A DNA stretch of 64,000 bases from Pseudomaricurvus alcaniphilus (GCF_011440395.1 NZ_JAAOIX010000002.1:248001-312000), one strand, 5' to 3'; numbered from the stretch's first letter, positions 1-9,887 are shown. Program-made: numbers and translations. Notes: generated from the sequence alone by a model not told the origin.

Positions 1-2
1 TG

Positions 3-65
3 ACTAAAAAAACTCTGCCAGATTCCCTCCTGCAGGCATACCAACACACCTGGTGGCAACGCTGA
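3..65 (+). CDS. Unidentified ORF end, cut by the window edge
   Basis: A reading frame is open from base 3 to a TGA at 63-65 and encodes a peptide ending LLQAYQHTWWQR. The window starts with TGACT, so if the preceding base is A this would be a complete 21-residue ORF; otherwise it is the 3' end of a longer gene. I do not recognise it. It points towards the acyl-CoA ligase gene and stops 30 bp before that gene's stop codon. Confidence 0.3.
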   Translation, partial: TKKTLPDSLLQAYQHTWWQR

Positions 66-93
66 ACCCTTGCTTGAGACGAGAATAACAGCT

Positions 94-125
94 ATTTACT
101 GCCCCATCGATTTACTGCCCCATCG
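94..125. repeat. Perfect tandem 16-bp duplication at the end of the acyl-CoA ligase gene
   Basis: The unit ATTTACTGCCCCATCG occurs twice back to back (94-109 and 110-125). It overlaps the stop codon of the minus-strand acyl-CoA ligase. Removing one unit would give a protein ending YRWGSK followed by TAG; with both units the protein ends [10 protein letters not shown] followed by TAA. It looks like a recent slippage duplication that added four residues to the C-terminus. Confidence 0.85.
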
Positions 126-1739
126 ATAGCCCTGGAACTGGGCGCGCAAGTCCTTCTTGCTCACTTTACCGGTAGCGGTATGGGGCAGCTCTGGCACCAG
201 CTCGCAGGCCTCGGGGATCCACCAGCTGGCCACCTTGCCCTGGAAGTGCGCCAGCAGCTCGGCTGGATCCGGAGTTGTACCTGCCCTGGGCACCACCACC
301 AGCAACGGCCGCTCGGTCCACTTTTCATGGTAAATACCAATGACGGCGGCCTCGGCTACCTGCGGGTGAGTCATGGCTGTGTTTTCCAGCTCGATCGAGG
401 ATATCCATTCGCCCCCGGACTTGATCACATCTTTGGTGCGATCTGTAATCATCATGTATCCATCCGCATCGACCGTTGCCACATCCCCTGTTTCAAACCA
501 GCCATCGGCGTCTGTGGCGTCCGCAGTGGCTTTGAAGTAGCGCTGAATCACCCACGGGCCACGCACCTTGACCGCACCTGCCGCCTTGCCGTCCCAGGGC
601 AACTCGCGATTGGCGTCATCGACAATCTTCAGTTCCACGCCACAGGCCGGTCGCCCCTGTTTCAACCGCAGTGGCGTTTTGTCCGACTCCGGCCAGTCGC
701 GCATGTGCGGTTTAAAGCTATTGTATGTGCCCAACGGGCTCATTTCAGTCATGCCCCAAGCCTGCTGCACCTCGACCCCGTAGCGCTCACGGAACTTGTC
801 GAAAATTGGCTGCGGGCAAGCGGCACCGCCTGTGGTGACCCGCTCCAGGGTCGGCACAGATTCATCACTTTTCTCCAGAAAATCCAACAGCGCCAGCCAC
901 ACGGTAGGCACCCCGGCTGACAGCGTCACACCTTCGTCGTTGATCAGCGCACACAGGGTTTCACCGTCGCCCATTTTTGGCCCCGGCAACACCAGCTTGG
1001 CGCCCACCATCGGGCCGGAGTAGACCAGCCCCCAGCCGTTGACGTGAAACATGGGCACGATGGGCATCACCACGTCGTGCACCGACAGGCCAAACACATC
1101 CGGCAGCACGGTGCCGTAGCAGTGCAGCACGGTAGAGCGGTGCGAATAGAGTACACCCTTGGGGTTGCCGGTCGTGCCGGAGGTGTAGCACAGCGCACTG
1201 GCTTCATTTTCGTCCAGCTGCGGCCAGTCGAAGCTGTCCGGCTCATTGGCGATCAAGGTTTCATAGCAGATTAAATTGCTCAGGCTGGAGTTCTTCGGCA
1301 TATGGGCAGCATCAGTGAGCACCACATAGCCTTTGACTCCTGGCAGTTGGTCAGCCAATTTTTCCAACAGCGGCACGAACGCCAGGTCGACGAACAGCCA
1401 CTGGTCTTCGGCATGATTGATGATGTACTCGAGCTGCTCGGGAAACAGGCGAGGATTGATGGTGTGACAGACCATGCCGGAGCAGGAGATGGCGTAGTAA
1501 AGCTCCAGGTGGCGGTAATCATTCCAGGCCAGGGTGCCGATGCACTGGCCTCGTTCCACACCGAGTTTGGCCAGGGCGTTGGCCAATTGCCGGGCGCGCT
1601 TGAAGGCGTCTGCGTAAGTGCAGCGATGGCGAGGGCTATCGATGGTTACTGACACAATTTCACTGCTGCCGTAAACCTTGTCAGCAAAGCGCATAAGATT
1701 GGTGATGGTCAGCGGCAGGTTCATCATCTGGCCGAGCAT
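96..1739 (-). CDS. AlkK-like medium/long-chain acyl-CoA synthetase
   Basis: Predicted AMP-forming acyl-CoA ligase that activates a carboxylic acid to its CoA thioester via an acyl-adenylate. The 547-residue length and the opening [16 protein letters not shown] match the AlkK branch of the ANL superfamily. The P-loop-like motif [11 protein letters not shown] is at about residues 185-195, followed by [17 protein letters not shown] and the hinge region [13 protein letters not shown]; the C-terminal catalytic lysine is probably in GKVSKKDLR. The frame is open further upstream, but family alignment favours the ATG at 1739. It lies 160 bp downstream of a small hydrolase gene on the same strand and is the last gene of the receptor cluster. 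The natural substrate cannot be read from sequence. A 16-bp duplication alters the last residues. Confidence 0.9.
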   Translation of the reverse strand: MLGQMMNLPLTITNLMRFADKVYGSSEIVSVTIDSPRHRCTYADAFKRARQLANALAKLGVERGQCIGTLAWNDYRHLELYYAISCSGMVCHTINPRLFPEQLEYIINHAEDQWLFVDLAFVPLLEKLADQLPGVKGYVVLTDAAHMPKNSSLSNLICYETLIANEPDSFDWPQLDENEASALCYTSGTTGNPKGVLYSHRSTVLHCYGTVLPDVFGLSVHDVVMPIVPMFHVNGWGLVYSGPMVGAKLVLPGPKMGDGETLCALINDEGVTLSAGVPTVWLALLDFLEKSDESVPTLERVTTGGAACPQPIFDKFRERYGVEVQQAWGMTEMSPLGTYNSFKPHMRDWPESDKTPLRLKQGRPACGVELKIVDDANRELPWDGKAAGAVKVRGPWVIQRYFKATADATDADGWFETGDVATVDADGYMMITDRTKDVIKSGGEWISSIELENTAMTHPQVAEAAVIGIYHEKWTERPLLVVVPRAGTTPDPAELLAHFQGKVASWWIPEACELVPELPHTATGKVSKKDLRAQFQGYRWGSKSMGQ

Positions 1740-1899
1740 GGCGATTCCTCTTGTCAGGTTAACTCTGTTATTTGTGATTAATAATAGAGCGAATTTCTTC
1801 GCGTTAAAAACGATTACTCTGCGGCGTAATTTAAATTGTCGCCCGAGAGCACACAGGTGACGGCACCAACCTGGCCAGCCTGTATCTGCAGGGCCTGAA

Positions 1900-2457
1900 T
1901 CAGCTATCCAGCTGCCGGATAAGCGCTTCCGCACCGACCCAGCGGCCAAAGCCGGAGGCCGGATTCAAATGGCCAACAGCGCCGAGATTTACCAGCTCGC
2001 TGCCCCAGGCAGCGGCCAGCCGGGTAGACGCCTCGATGGACGCAAGATAGTCATTACTGCTGGCGGCCAGAATGCTGGGAAAGGGCAAGGGCGCACCTGG
2101 CAGCGGCGCCCAGCCGTGCTCGCCGAGGGTCGCGGGAGACGGGTAGCTTGCTGGCCAATCGGCATTTAAATCCGGCGGCGCCGCCAACAAGGCGCCTTTG
2201 ATGGGGCGCTGGTGGCGCGCCGCCCAGTGAGCCACCATCAGGCAGCCAGCGCTGTGCGCCACCAGAATAATATCGCCTTCGATGGCGTCAATGGCTCGCT
2301 GGATATTGTCGACGCGCGCCGCGCAGTCGAGTTTATTCACAGTCAGTGGCGGCACGCTGCAAGCCTTGTCAAGCCGGGCTTGCAGCAGTGTTTGCCAATG
2401 CTCTTCAACATGGTCCCGCAGGCCGGGTACGATCAGTACGGTTGCTTGGGTCTGCAT
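1900..2457 (-). CDS. RBBP9/YdeN-family alpha/beta hydrolase
   Basis: Small serine hydrolase of 185 residues. The nucleophile elbow VAHSAG places the serine near residue 69, with a candidate catalytic Asp at 136 (SSNDYLAS) and His at 163 (VGHLNP), the usual layout of the RBBP9/YdeN family (DUF1234). The start at 2457 is supported by GAGGA six bases upstream. The family has no single known substrate in bacteria; an esterase role on a compound imported by the adjacent receptor is an inference from position. It lies 82 bp after the TonB-dependent receptor gene and 160 bp before the acyl-CoA ligase, all on the minus strand. Confidence 0.85.
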   Translation of the reverse strand: MQTQATVLIVPGLRDHVEEHWQTLLQARLDKACSVPPLTVNKLDCAARVDNIQRAIDAIEGDIILVAHSAGCLMVAHWAARHQRPIKGALLAAPPDLNADWPASYPSPATLGEHGWAPLPGAPLPFPSILAASSNDYLASIEASTRLAAAWGSELVNLGAVGHLNPASGFGRWVGAEALIRQLDS

Positions 2458-2539
2458 AAGGTTCCTCAAGAAAAGAAGCCATGATCAAACGCTTGACCAG
2501 GCTTCCAGATCGGTTGTTAAAAACACTGCCAAGCGGCGA

Positions 2540-4900
2540 TCAGAAATTCATTCTCAACGTCACACCGTAGGTACGCGGTGTGCCGGTGTACCCCTGAAAA
2601 GAGGCACCTCCGTCCAGCCGGGATGCGATCGGCGATGCCGTTTTCTGGACAAAATACACCTCGTCACTGACATTTTTTACCCAGGCCGCGAGATCCCAGG
2701 TGTCGTTGCGCCAGCCCGTGCGCAGATTACCCACCCAGTAGCCATCCTCTGCGTGGCGCGGATCCAGCTCCGAGCTGTAGTTGGCTTTATCGGTATAGCG
2801 GTAATCTACCCGCGCGTAGAAGTCACCGTCCGCGAGGGAACGCTCCCACTCCAGCGCCAGATTGCCGGTCAGCTTCGGGGCGAACGGCAGGTTTTTACCG
2901 CTGAGGTCACACTGACCCAGGACGGGATCGTCAGGCACGCGAGCAAACGCGCATTGGCCGCCCGTATAGGTTTCGTATTTGGCATCGATATAGGCCAGGT
3001 TCACATTGGCTGTCAGCTGTTCGGTCAGCAACCAGGTTGACTCAACTTCAATACCATCGACAGTCACCTTTTCAGCGTTGTTGACCGCAAACGCCAGGCC
3101 GACAAAGGTGGCATTCTGGAAGTCTTTGTACTCCGTATGAAATACACTGCCATTGATCCGGGCGCGCTTATCCCAGGCCTCGGCTTTCCAGCCGAATTCA
3201 AAATTGTCGATGCTTTCCTCGTCGAACGGGCGTGCCTCTGGGCTGAAGTTACCCCACTGCAAACTGTAGCCGCCGGCTTTGAAACCCCGTGAGTAGGTGG
3301 CATACAACATGGTATCGTCATTGACAAACCAGCTCAGGGTGACGTTACCGGTCACCGCGGACCAGCTATCGCTATCGCGAAAATCACTGGCATCCGGCGT
3401 CAATGAACAGGCTAGGTTGTTGAGGATACAACCGAGCTCAGTGGTGGTGAATTGTTCCACCCGGCCATCTTTTTTGTCGACCGAATAGCGCAAGCCGAGA
3501 TCGACTTTCAGGTCTTCCGTCAGGTACTTGCCGACGGTGCCAAACACACCGAAGCTCTCGGTATCCTGCTGCGCATGCACATCCCCGGTGTCGCCAGGGC
3601 TGCCGAAAAGCGCGGGCACAGGTGTACCCTGCAGCACTGAACCCACCACATTACCCAGCATGGTGATGTCCTCCTGCAGCTCGAACTCCGGCGCATTGTT
3701 GTCACCGCGGGTAAAATCGTTGTGGTAGTAAAAAGCGCCCACCAGCCAGTCGAAGCTGTCACTGTCGTTTGACATCAGGCGCAACTCCTGGGAATAGGAC
3801 GAACCTTCCTGCACATCGGTAAACACCAGCAGGTTGGAAGGCAGCTGCTCAACGCCGTACATGCGGTTGCTGGAAGTGTAATCTTCGTATCCGGTGATGG
3901 AGTTAAAGGTAAAGTTGTCGCCGCTGTACTCGAAGTGCAGCACCGCGTCCGTGACTTCCTGGTCAAAGTCGTTGGTTCCCACCTGCTCTATGATGCGGTC
4001 GGAGGGGTCGTTGTTGGTGACCGGGCTGCCGGCGCCCATCTGCGCCATCGCACCTGCCACAGCGATAACGGTAGGGCTGTACCAGGTGTCACCCAGCATG
4101 GTATTCATATGCCGCTCCATGCGCCCCAGAATCAGGCGCGACGTGAGCCGGTCACCGAGATCTGCGCCCAGCTGCAGGCGCAGCGCCTGGCCGTCCTCGC
4201 TGTCACCGCCCGCACCGATGGTGTTGTCAATCAGCTGGTCACGGCGAGTGCTGGAGTAACTGATGCGGCCATTGACGGCGCTGGTAAGTTCGCCATTGAT
4301 ATAACCCTTGAACTGCCGCAGTCCGTCTGAGCCAATCCCCAATTCTGCCATGCCTTCATAGTCCGGCGATGGCGCAGCGGTATTGACACTGATGACACCG
4401 GCGCTGGCGTTTTTACCGTACAAAGTACTCTGCGGCCCTTTCAACACCTCCACCGACTCTACGTCAACCAGTTCACCCAAGCCGACTCCGGAGCGGGAGC
4501 GAAACGCGCCGTCGATGATCAACGCGGTATCCGGTTCAAAGGTCGGAATATTGCCCTCATTGCCGATACGCCGAATGCGAAAACTGGCATTCAGAGGCGA
4601 CAGGTTACTGGTAACGATCAGCGAAGGTATTTGGGCGGCCACGTCGTTCACGTCGCGGAACCCGGCTTTGGCCAGTTGGTCCCCGGAGAGCGCATCTACG
4701 GCGACGGGCACATCCTGCATGCTTTGGGTACGCTTCTGGGCAGTGACCACCACCTCTTCCAGGGCCAGGCGACGACCCTGTTCGCTCTGTGCCAGGGTCG
4801 CCACAGGGCAGACCGCCAGACCAACTGCAAACGCCAGCAGCGAAGACTGTGCCAGTATATTGGATCGATGTGGGTAATTATTATTGCGCGTAAGTTTCAT
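2540..4900 (-). CDS. TonB-dependent outer-membrane receptor
   Basis: A 786-residue TonB-dependent receptor for active uptake across the outer membrane. A signal peptide ends near residue 37 (CPVATLAQS). A TonB-box-like segment LEEVVVTAQKR follows, then the plug domain with DVNDVAAQIPSL and VEVLKGPQSTLYGKNASAG, and a long beta-barrel ending in the typical terminal phenylalanine (VTLRMNF). AGGAGA lies just upstream of the ATG. The sequence resembles the large 'Fe transport/carbohydrate' receptor class common in Cellvibrionales and sphingomonads, but the ligand is unknown. The 540-bp upstream region contains a 38-bp element shared with the catabolic operon promoter, so co-induction with those genes is likely. 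The TtpC-TonB2 operon at 51-56 kb is a plausible energy source. Confidence 0.95.
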   Translation of the reverse strand: MKLTRNNNYPHRSNILAQSSLLAFAVGLAVCPVATLAQSEQGRRLALEEVVVTAQKRTQSMQDVPVAVDALSGDQLAKAGFRDVNDVAAQIPSLIVTSNLSPLNASFRIRRIGNEGNIPTFEPDTALIIDGAFRSRSGVGLGELVDVESVEVLKGPQSTLYGKNASAGVISVNTAAPSPDYEGMAELGIGSDGLRQFKGYINGELTSAVNGRISYSSTRRDQLIDNTIGAGGDSEDGQALRLQLGADLGDRLTSRLILGRMERHMNTMLGDTWYSPTVIAVAGAMAQMGAGSPVTNNDPSDRIIEQVGTNDFDQEVTDAVLHFEYSGDNFTFNSITGYEDYTSSNRMYGVEQLPSNLLVFTDVQEGSSYSQELRLMSNDSDSFDWLVGAFYYHNDFTRGDNNAPEFELQEDITMLGNVVGSVLQGTPVPALFGSPGDTGDVHAQQDTESFGVFGTVGKYLTEDLKVDLGLRYSVDKKDGRVEQFTTTELGCILNNLACSLTPDASDFRDSDSWSAVTGNVTLSWFVNDDTMLYATYSRGFKAGGYSLQWGNFSPEARPFDEESIDNFEFGWKAEAWDKRARINGSVFHTEYKDFQNATFVGLAFAVNNAEKVTVDGIEVESTWLLTEQLTANVNLAYIDAKYETYTGGQCAFARVPDDPVLGQCDLSGKNLPFAPKLTGNLALEWERSLADGDFYARVDYRYTDKANYSSELDPRHAEDGYWVGNLRTGWRNDTWDLAAWVKNVSDEVYFVQKTASPIASRLDGGASFQGYTGTPRTYGVTLRMNF

Positions 4901-5442
4901 TATTCTCTCCTAGGGTTAGCACAGTGATAAGCACCTGTGCCTGACCGGCCGTTGCCAGGGGTCTTATGTTGTTAGCCAGTATTTGGGCAGCCAGGTTTAC
5001 TTGACTGCCTAACCACTCTAAAAGAGCTGGCCCCTCCGGGCTTCACATAACGCGACACGCACTTTTCATTTCGCGACTCCGACCCGGTGTGTGCATCTTC
5101 TGCAATTGAGGCTCCCGTAATACTTAGTCTCCATATTTGGGCGCAGTCTCCCTGGCTGGACGCCAGAAATACTTGGATGCGATGGCAGCAGGGAGGCATC
5201 GCCAAAACCTGCGCGCTCCCTGCAACCGAACGGGAAGAAAAAAGATAGCCTGACTACTGCGGATTGGCTGCTTAGAAAAATTCAGGCAGATTTGAATGGC
5301 CACCGACCGACCAAAAAATGTAACCGGTCGGCAGTAATCAGTTACAGCGCGAAGGCTGACTAGTGAAGAGCATTGCTATAATTTGCAGGGCAAAGTGCAA
5401 GACGAATTGCCGGCAGCCGCGGTGATCTCGCACGCGACCGCC
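4901..5442. other. Long intergenic region upstream of the receptor gene
   Basis: This 542-bp stretch has no convincing gene; a 77-codon minus-strand frame at 4972-5205 lacks family features and overlaps the regulatory element. It holds the predicted AraC-family site at 5040-5077, a short inverted repeat GCACAG/CTGTGC (4919-4924 and 4935-4940) near the receptor start, and a CCGACC/GGTCGG inverted repeat around 5305-5335. The receptor promoter is presumably here, but I cannot assign its -10 and -35 boxes with confidence. Confidence 0.6.
5040..5077 (-). promoter_or_regulatory. Predicted AraC-family operator, receptor promoter copy
   Basis: A 38-bp element that is 33/38 identical to the one at 10952-10989. 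On the plus strand it carries GCTTCAC, five variable bases, GCGACA, three variable bases, then ACTTTTCATTTCGCGAC. Read on the minus strand it is two direct half-sites, each starting TCGCG, about 22 bp (two helical turns) apart, the usual geometry for AraC-type regulators. It lies about 140-177 bp upstream of the receptor ATG, in the same orientation relative to its gene as the other full copy. Confidence 0.7.
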
Positions 5443-6450
5443 CTAAAAGAAACGAATAACCAATAGCACCATAGCGGCGAGAATAACGGTTTCGATAACC
5501 ATCAACAAAATTGGCTTGAAGCCGACACTGGCCAGCTCCTTGAGCTGGGTTTTCATGCCCAGCGCGCTAATTGCAATCACCAGACACCAGCGGGACAGAT
5601 CATTGCCCAGCGATTGCACAGCAACGGGCACCCAGCCGGTGCTGTTGACCGCCGCCATTACCACGAACAACAACGCAAACCAGGGCAACAGCGGTGGGCG
5701 TTCGCCACCCTCTTCGGTTCCGCGAGCCCGGGCTATCATCGCCGCACAAACAATAACGGGCAGCAGCATGGCCACGCGCATCAGTTTCACTATGGTGGCG
5801 GTATCGCCGGCCTCAACCGAGATACTGTAACCGGCACCCACCACCTGGGCCACATCGTGAATGGTGCCCCCCAAAAATACACCGGCGTCGATGGGGTCCA
5901 ACCCCAGCCAGTGCACAACCATCGGGTAGGTGATCATCGCGATGGTGGATAGGGCCGAAACCCCCACTACCGCAAACAATGTCGCTTTTTCCTTGCCCGG
6001 GTGCCCCGGCAGTGCAGCAGACAGGGCCATGGCCGCCGAGGCGCCGCAGATGGCCGTTGCGCCGCCGGTCAACAGACCAAACAGGGACTGGAAGCCCAGT
6101 GCCCGGGCCAGCAACATGGACACCATAATAGTGACCGTAACAGTAGCAACGACCATCAGCACCGGTTGCCAGCCCAGAGCGGCAATTTGATCAAAGGTGA
6201 TGCGCAGACCAAGCAGGGCGACGCCGATACGCAAGACTGTGCGTGCCGTGAATTCAATGCCGACCTTGCAAGGGCCTTCCAGTGCCAGGAAGTTCATGGC
6301 CATTCCCAGCAGCAACGCAAACAACATCACCGGCACGTCATAGTGTTCGGAGAGAAAACTCGCCGCCGCAGCGACTACCGCGCTGGCGATAATGCCGGGT
6401 AAAAGCACGCGGGATTTGGTGTGAACGCTGGACCAGCTGGCAACAAGCAT
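5443..6450 (-). CDS. YeiH/UPF0324-family putative sulfate exporter
   Basis: A 335-residue inner-membrane protein with about ten hydrophobic segments, of the YeiH (Cons_hypoth698) family annotated as putative sulfate or sulfite exporters. Family features visible are LLTGGATAICGASAAMA near residue 145 and GVFLGGTIHDVAQVVGAG. The start at 6450 has AGGAGT eight bases upstream, better than in-frame codons further out. It lies 102 bp after an MFS transporter gene in the same operon. A sulfate/sulfite exporter beside a TauD-type dioxygenase fits removal of an inorganic sulfur product, as proposed for taurine loci, but exporter specificity is poorly proven in this family. Confidence 0.88.
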   Translation of the reverse strand: MLVASWSSVHTKSRVLLPGIIASAVVAAAASFLSEHYDVPVMLFALLLGMAMNFLALEGPCKVGIEFTARTVLRIGVALLGLRITFDQIAALGWQPVLMVVATVTVTIMVSMLLARALGFQSLFGLLTGGATAICGASAAMALSAALPGHPGKEKATLFAVVGVSALSTIAMITYPMVVHWLGLDPIDAGVFLGGTIHDVAQVVGAGYSISVEAGDTATIVKLMRVAMLLPVIVCAAMIARARGTEEGGERPPLLPWFALLFVVMAAVNSTGWVPVAVQSLGNDLSRWCLVIAISALGMKTQLKELASVGFKPILLMVIETVILAAMVLLVIRFF

Positions 6451-6552
6451 AGTAGAACTCCTAAAACGTGGGCACTGGCCGGGCAGCAACAGCTCGCTGG
6501 CCACGGCGGTGCAGTACGAACTCGAAAACAGGTTTACCTAATAGCCCTTGCG

Positions 6553-7848
6553 CTACGCCTGGCACATTGCCGCTGTGCCCCCGGCGCGAACCCGGGCAAC
6601 ATCCACCTGGTAGTGCGACCGGGCATAGAGAAACACCGCGGCAGACACAATGCTGATCAGCGGCACCAGGGCCAGCGCTGAACCCAGGCCCACCCGATCC
6701 GCGAGCAAGCCGGTGACGAATGGGCCGGGTGCCAGGCCCAATAAATTGTTGACCAGGGTTAAGGTCGCGAAAGCGGTGCCGTGGATAGCCGCATGGGTGA
6801 GATTGGCCACCATGGCACCGGCCGGACCGGTGACCCCAGTGACCAGAAACATACCCAAACCGATAAGCAGCAGCTGCGCTACCCCTGCGCTGAGGCTAAA
6901 GCCCGCAAACAGCAGGGCACAGCTCAACAGGCAGTAAGTGACTGCCAGGGTAATTTTTTGCTCGGGGTTATGGCGACACAGGCGATCACTCAACATGCCG
7001 CAAATCACCATGCCAGCACCGCAGATCAGTACAAAAACGGCTGCCGCAAAGCCGGCCTTGCTGGTATCCAGGCCGTAGTAGCGATTCATAAAACTGGGCA
7101 TCCACGCCATCATGGAGGCGCCGACAAACAGTTGCAGACCGCTGCCAATGTAAGCCGCTACGACCGAGCGACTGCTGTACAAACTGCGCAGTGCCGGGCG
7201 TGTACGCTTGCTGCTGGGGGCAGTCTCGACCACCGGCGCGATGCGGGATTCACGCACAATAAGCGGATAGAGGCAGGCCAGTACCAGGCCGTAGAGCGCC
7301 ATGCCACTGAAGGCCCAGCGCCAGCCGAAGTAGTCAGCAAGGACGCCCCCCATACCCATGCCGAGCACGGAACCGAACATGCCGCCGGCCATAAAGGCGC
7401 CGGTAATGGTGGCGCGCATGTGCGCCGGAAACACCGACAGCACCACCGCGATACCAACACTGCCGTAGGCCGCCTCGCCAATACCCACCAGAAAACGCGC
7501 ACCGAGCATTTCGGAGTAGTTGTTGGAGAGGCCGCAAATCAGGGTTGCCACACTCCAGAGCAGCGCCATCAGGGTCAAACTCTTCACCCGCCCCCAGCGA
7601 TCTGCCAGCAGCGACAGCGGGATGGTAAGCAGGCCGACCATCAGCGCCACCACACCCGACAGCGAGCCCAATTGGGTATCGCTGAGCTGCCACTCCATTT
7701 TTAGCAGGGGAAACACCGCGTTCAATACCTGGCGCGACATATAGTCGGATATCAACAAGCCAAACGTAAGCGCAAAGACAACCCAGGCGTACTGGCGGGA
7801 AACCCGTGGTTCTGGCGAGTCGAAATCACTGGCAGCGTAATGAGCCAT
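6553..7848 (-). CDS. MFS transporter
   Basis: A 431-residue major facilitator with twelve predicted membrane segments. The conserved loop 2-3 motif is visible as LADRWGRVKS, the motif-5-like region as GIGEAAYGSVG, and the central loop carries basic residues near SSKRTRP. It resembles the spinster-like/hexuronate-type branch often found in organic-acid and aromatic catabolic clusters. AGGAGC lies six bases before the ATG. It sits between the beta-keto acid cleavage enzyme and the YeiH-type exporter, so it probably imports the substrate, or a hydrolysed form of it, across the inner membrane. Substrate unknown. Confidence 0.9.
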   Translation of the reverse strand: MAHYAASDFDSPEPRVSRQYAWVVFALTFGLLISDYMSRQVLNAVFPLLKMEWQLSDTQLGSLSGVVALMVGLLTIPLSLLADRWGRVKSLTLMALLWSVATLICGLSNNYSEMLGARFLVGIGEAAYGSVGIAVVLSVFPAHMRATITGAFMAGGMFGSVLGMGMGGVLADYFGWRWAFSGMALYGLVLACLYPLIVRESRIAPVVETAPSSKRTRPALRSLYSSRSVVAAYIGSGLQLFVGASMMAWMPSFMNRYYGLDTSKAGFAAAVFVLICGAGMVICGMLSDRLCRHNPEQKITLAVTYCLLSCALLFAGFSLSAGVAQLLLIGLGMFLVTGVTGPAGAMVANLTHAAIHGTAFATLTLVNNLLGLAPGPFVTGLLADRVGLGSALALVPLISIVSAAVFLYARSHYQVDVARVRAGGTAAMCQA

Positions 7849-7931
7849 GGGTGCTCCTGAGTATTAGCCTGGTGAGTTGGAGATAATCCGGCGGCCTGAC
7901 TGCGGCCGCCAGCGGTAATGCAGCGTCCTGC

Positions 7932-8987
7932 TTAAGCGCAAGCCAGCGGCACGTTTTTCTGCCCCGCCTTTCTGTTTGGCGCCATGCCATTGGCAGCCAG
8001 GGTTGCGTCCGCATCCTCGTACCAGGTACCGATCTTGTAAATTTCCCGCGCTTCCTTGCCGGTGGCCACTTCCCGACCCAATTCATGGGCGATGCGCACC
8101 AACTGCTGGATCTGGGCCACCGAAGTCATGCGCTTGCCGTGCTGGTCAATCAGCGTATCTTCAATACCGCAGCGAGGGTGCAAGCCCAGAGCCATAGCAA
8201 CGGTGTTGATCGGCAGCACGTTTTTCATCAGGGACTCCAGCGTCAGGCAGGAACCGTCCGGCGCGCGGCGAATAAACTCCATAAAGTTGTACGGGTTGGG
8301 GCCGTCGAAGCCACCGCCGATACCCACCCAGGTGAGGTTGAGTGGGCCGCGGTAAACACCGCGCCGCACCAGGCGTTCCAGGGTTTCCAGCGAGGGCATA
8401 CCGGTGAGCTGGAAGTGGGGCTGGATTTTCGCCGCCTGCAATCGTTTCAGGTGCTCCTCCACCCAGGCCGGGCCGGCGGGCACTGTCATTTCGCGATAGG
8501 CCTCCCAGTAGGCTGGCTGGCACAGGCTGGTATCACCCATATCCTCCTCGGTCATCAACTCGGTGATATTCATTTGAATGGTGTTGATGGCCACGGTGAC
8601 CTGGTCCGGTTTGGGCGTCAGCTCTGCCAACATGTGGCGGGTATCATCGGATAACCATTTCGCTTCCTGGCCATCGTCTTCGGGGGCAAAGGAAATTGAG
8701 CCACCCACCTGGATGATCATGTCCGGCACCGCTTCCTTGACCCCGGCAATCAGCTCATTGAACATGGACAAACGCTTGGAACCCTTGCCGTCCAGTTCGC
8801 GCACGTGCAAGTGCAGGACGGTGGCGCCGGCTTCATAGCAGTCGACGGCTTTCTGGATATGCTCGTCCATGGTGACAGGAATGTCCTCGGGGAAATCCTC
8901 CGGCATCCATTCCGGCCCATAGGGTGCCACGGTGATAACAACCTTGTCCTGGTTTTGCGGGTGCAGTGAATCGTCTAAAAATTGCAT
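7932..8987 (-). CDS. Beta-keto acid cleavage enzyme (BKACE, DUF849)
   Basis: A 351-residue TIM-barrel enzyme of the BKACE/DUF849 family, which condenses a beta-keto acid with acetyl-CoA and cleaves it into acetoacetate and a new acyl-CoA. Visible features are VVITVAPYGPEW at the N-terminus, the metal-binding pair HLH (H59, H61) in VLHLHVRELDGKGS, QVGGSISFAP, and GLHPRCGIEDTL near residue 275. Characterised members act on 3-keto-5-aminohexanoate, dehydrocarnitine and other beta-keto acids; this sequence does not show which. It lies 41 bp downstream of the dioxygenase gene and 83 bp upstream of the MFS gene. Confidence 0.92.
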   Translation of the reverse strand: MQFLDDSLHPQNQDKVVITVAPYGPEWMPEDFPEDIPVTMDEHIQKAVDCYEAGATVLHLHVRELDGKGSKRLSMFNELIAGVKEAVPDMIIQVGGSISFAPEDDGQEAKWLSDDTRHMLAELTPKPDQVTVAINTIQMNITELMTEEDMGDTSLCQPAYWEAYREMTVPAGPAWVEEHLKRLQAAKIQPHFQLTGMPSLETLERLVRRGVYRGPLNLTWVGIGGGFDGPNPYNFMEFIRRAPDGSCLTLESLMKNVLPINTVAMALGLHPRCGIEDTLIDQHGKRMTSVAQIQQLVRIAHELGREVATGKEAREIYKIGTWYEDADATLAANGMAPNRKAGQKNVPLACA

Positions 8988-9028
8988 AACGTGATCCTTA
9001 TTGACGGAAAGTATTTTTGACTGAGTAA

Positions 9029-9877
9029 TTAGAAAGGTTTATCGCCGACAATACCGGCCCGTTCCATCTTGCGATGGCAGGGCGGATAGTCCATCACCGC
9101 ATAGTGTTGGGTACTGCGATTGTCCCAGATGGCCACGCTGTTGGGTTGCCAGCGCCAGCGGACCTGGAACTCCGGGATATAGGCCTGACTGAGCAGATAG
9201 CGCAGCAGGTCGGCGGCACCGGGGTTGGCATCCTGGCCAAAGCGCACCCGCTGCGGCGTGTGGTAGTTGGTAAAGTGAGTCGTAAACGCGTTGACGAACA
9301 GAATTTTCTCACCGCTGTCCGGATGGGTTCGCACCACCGGGTGTTCAGCGTCCGGAAATTGCGCCTTCAGCGCCAGGCGCTTGGCCATGGGCAGCGCCGC
9401 GCCGAAGCTGGCCTCAATGGAGTGCCGCGCGCGCAAGTCTGCAATCTGCAGCTTGATAGGCTCCGGCAACAGTTCATAGGCCTTGGCCATATTGGCCCAC
9501 ATGGTATCGCCCCCCACTGGCGGGCATTCGATACAGCGCAACACACAGCCAAACGGCGGCGCCTCGCGCCAGGTGGCATCGGTGTGCCAGGCGTTTTCAT
9601 AGCGATCCAGGGGCTGCCCCGGCTCCTTGTAGATGCGCACCAGGCCCGGATGCTCCGGGTCTGAACCCGCCACCGGATGATCCTCCAGCGCGCCGAAGCG
9701 CTGCGCAAACGCCACGTGTTCGGCGCGGGAAAAGTGTTGCTCGCGCAGGAACAGCACCTTGTGCTCTACCAACAGCTGGCGCAGCTCCTGAAACAGGCCG
9801 TCGTCCTCGATCGCATCGGCCAGGTTGACTCCGAATAGTTCGGCGCCGATGCTGCTAGTGAGTTGTTCGGTTCGCAT
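9029..9877 (-). CDS. TauD/TfdA-family 2-oxoglutarate-dependent dioxygenase
   Basis: A 282-residue Fe(II)/2-oxoglutarate dioxygenase. The iron-binding facial triad is visible as WHTD (H98, D100) and the distal H258 in STQHYAVMDY; R269 or R273 is placed to bind 2-oxoglutarate. Length and core motifs match the taurine/alkylsulfate/2,4-D dioxygenase family. The start at 9877 is preceded by GAGG and removes an unlikely 43-residue extension. It lies 10 bp after the quinone oxidoreductase gene. Family members hydroxylate next to a heteroatom, releasing sulfite, sulfate, phenol or amine plus an aldehyde; with the neighbouring YeiH-type exporter, a sulfur-containing substrate is possible but unproven. 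Confidence 0.92.
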   Translation of the reverse strand: MRTEQLTSSIGAELFGVNLADAIEDDGLFQELRQLLVEHKVLFLREQHFSRAEHVAFAQRFGALEDHPVAGSDPEHPGLVRIYKEPGQPLDRYENAWHTDATWREAPPFGCVLRCIECPPVGGDTMWANMAKAYELLPEPIKLQIADLRARHSIEASFGAALPMAKRLALKAQFPDAEHPVVRTHPDSGEKILFVNAFTTHFTNYHTPQRVRFGQDANPGAADLLRYLLSQAYIPEFQVRWRWQPNSVAIWDNRSTQHYAVMDYPPCHRKMERAGIVGDKPF

Positions 9878-9887
9878 GGTGCACGCC

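Noticed and set aside
4972-5205. 77-codon frame in the receptor upstream region
   Set aside because: No ribosome-binding site or family; it covers the predicted AraC-family element.
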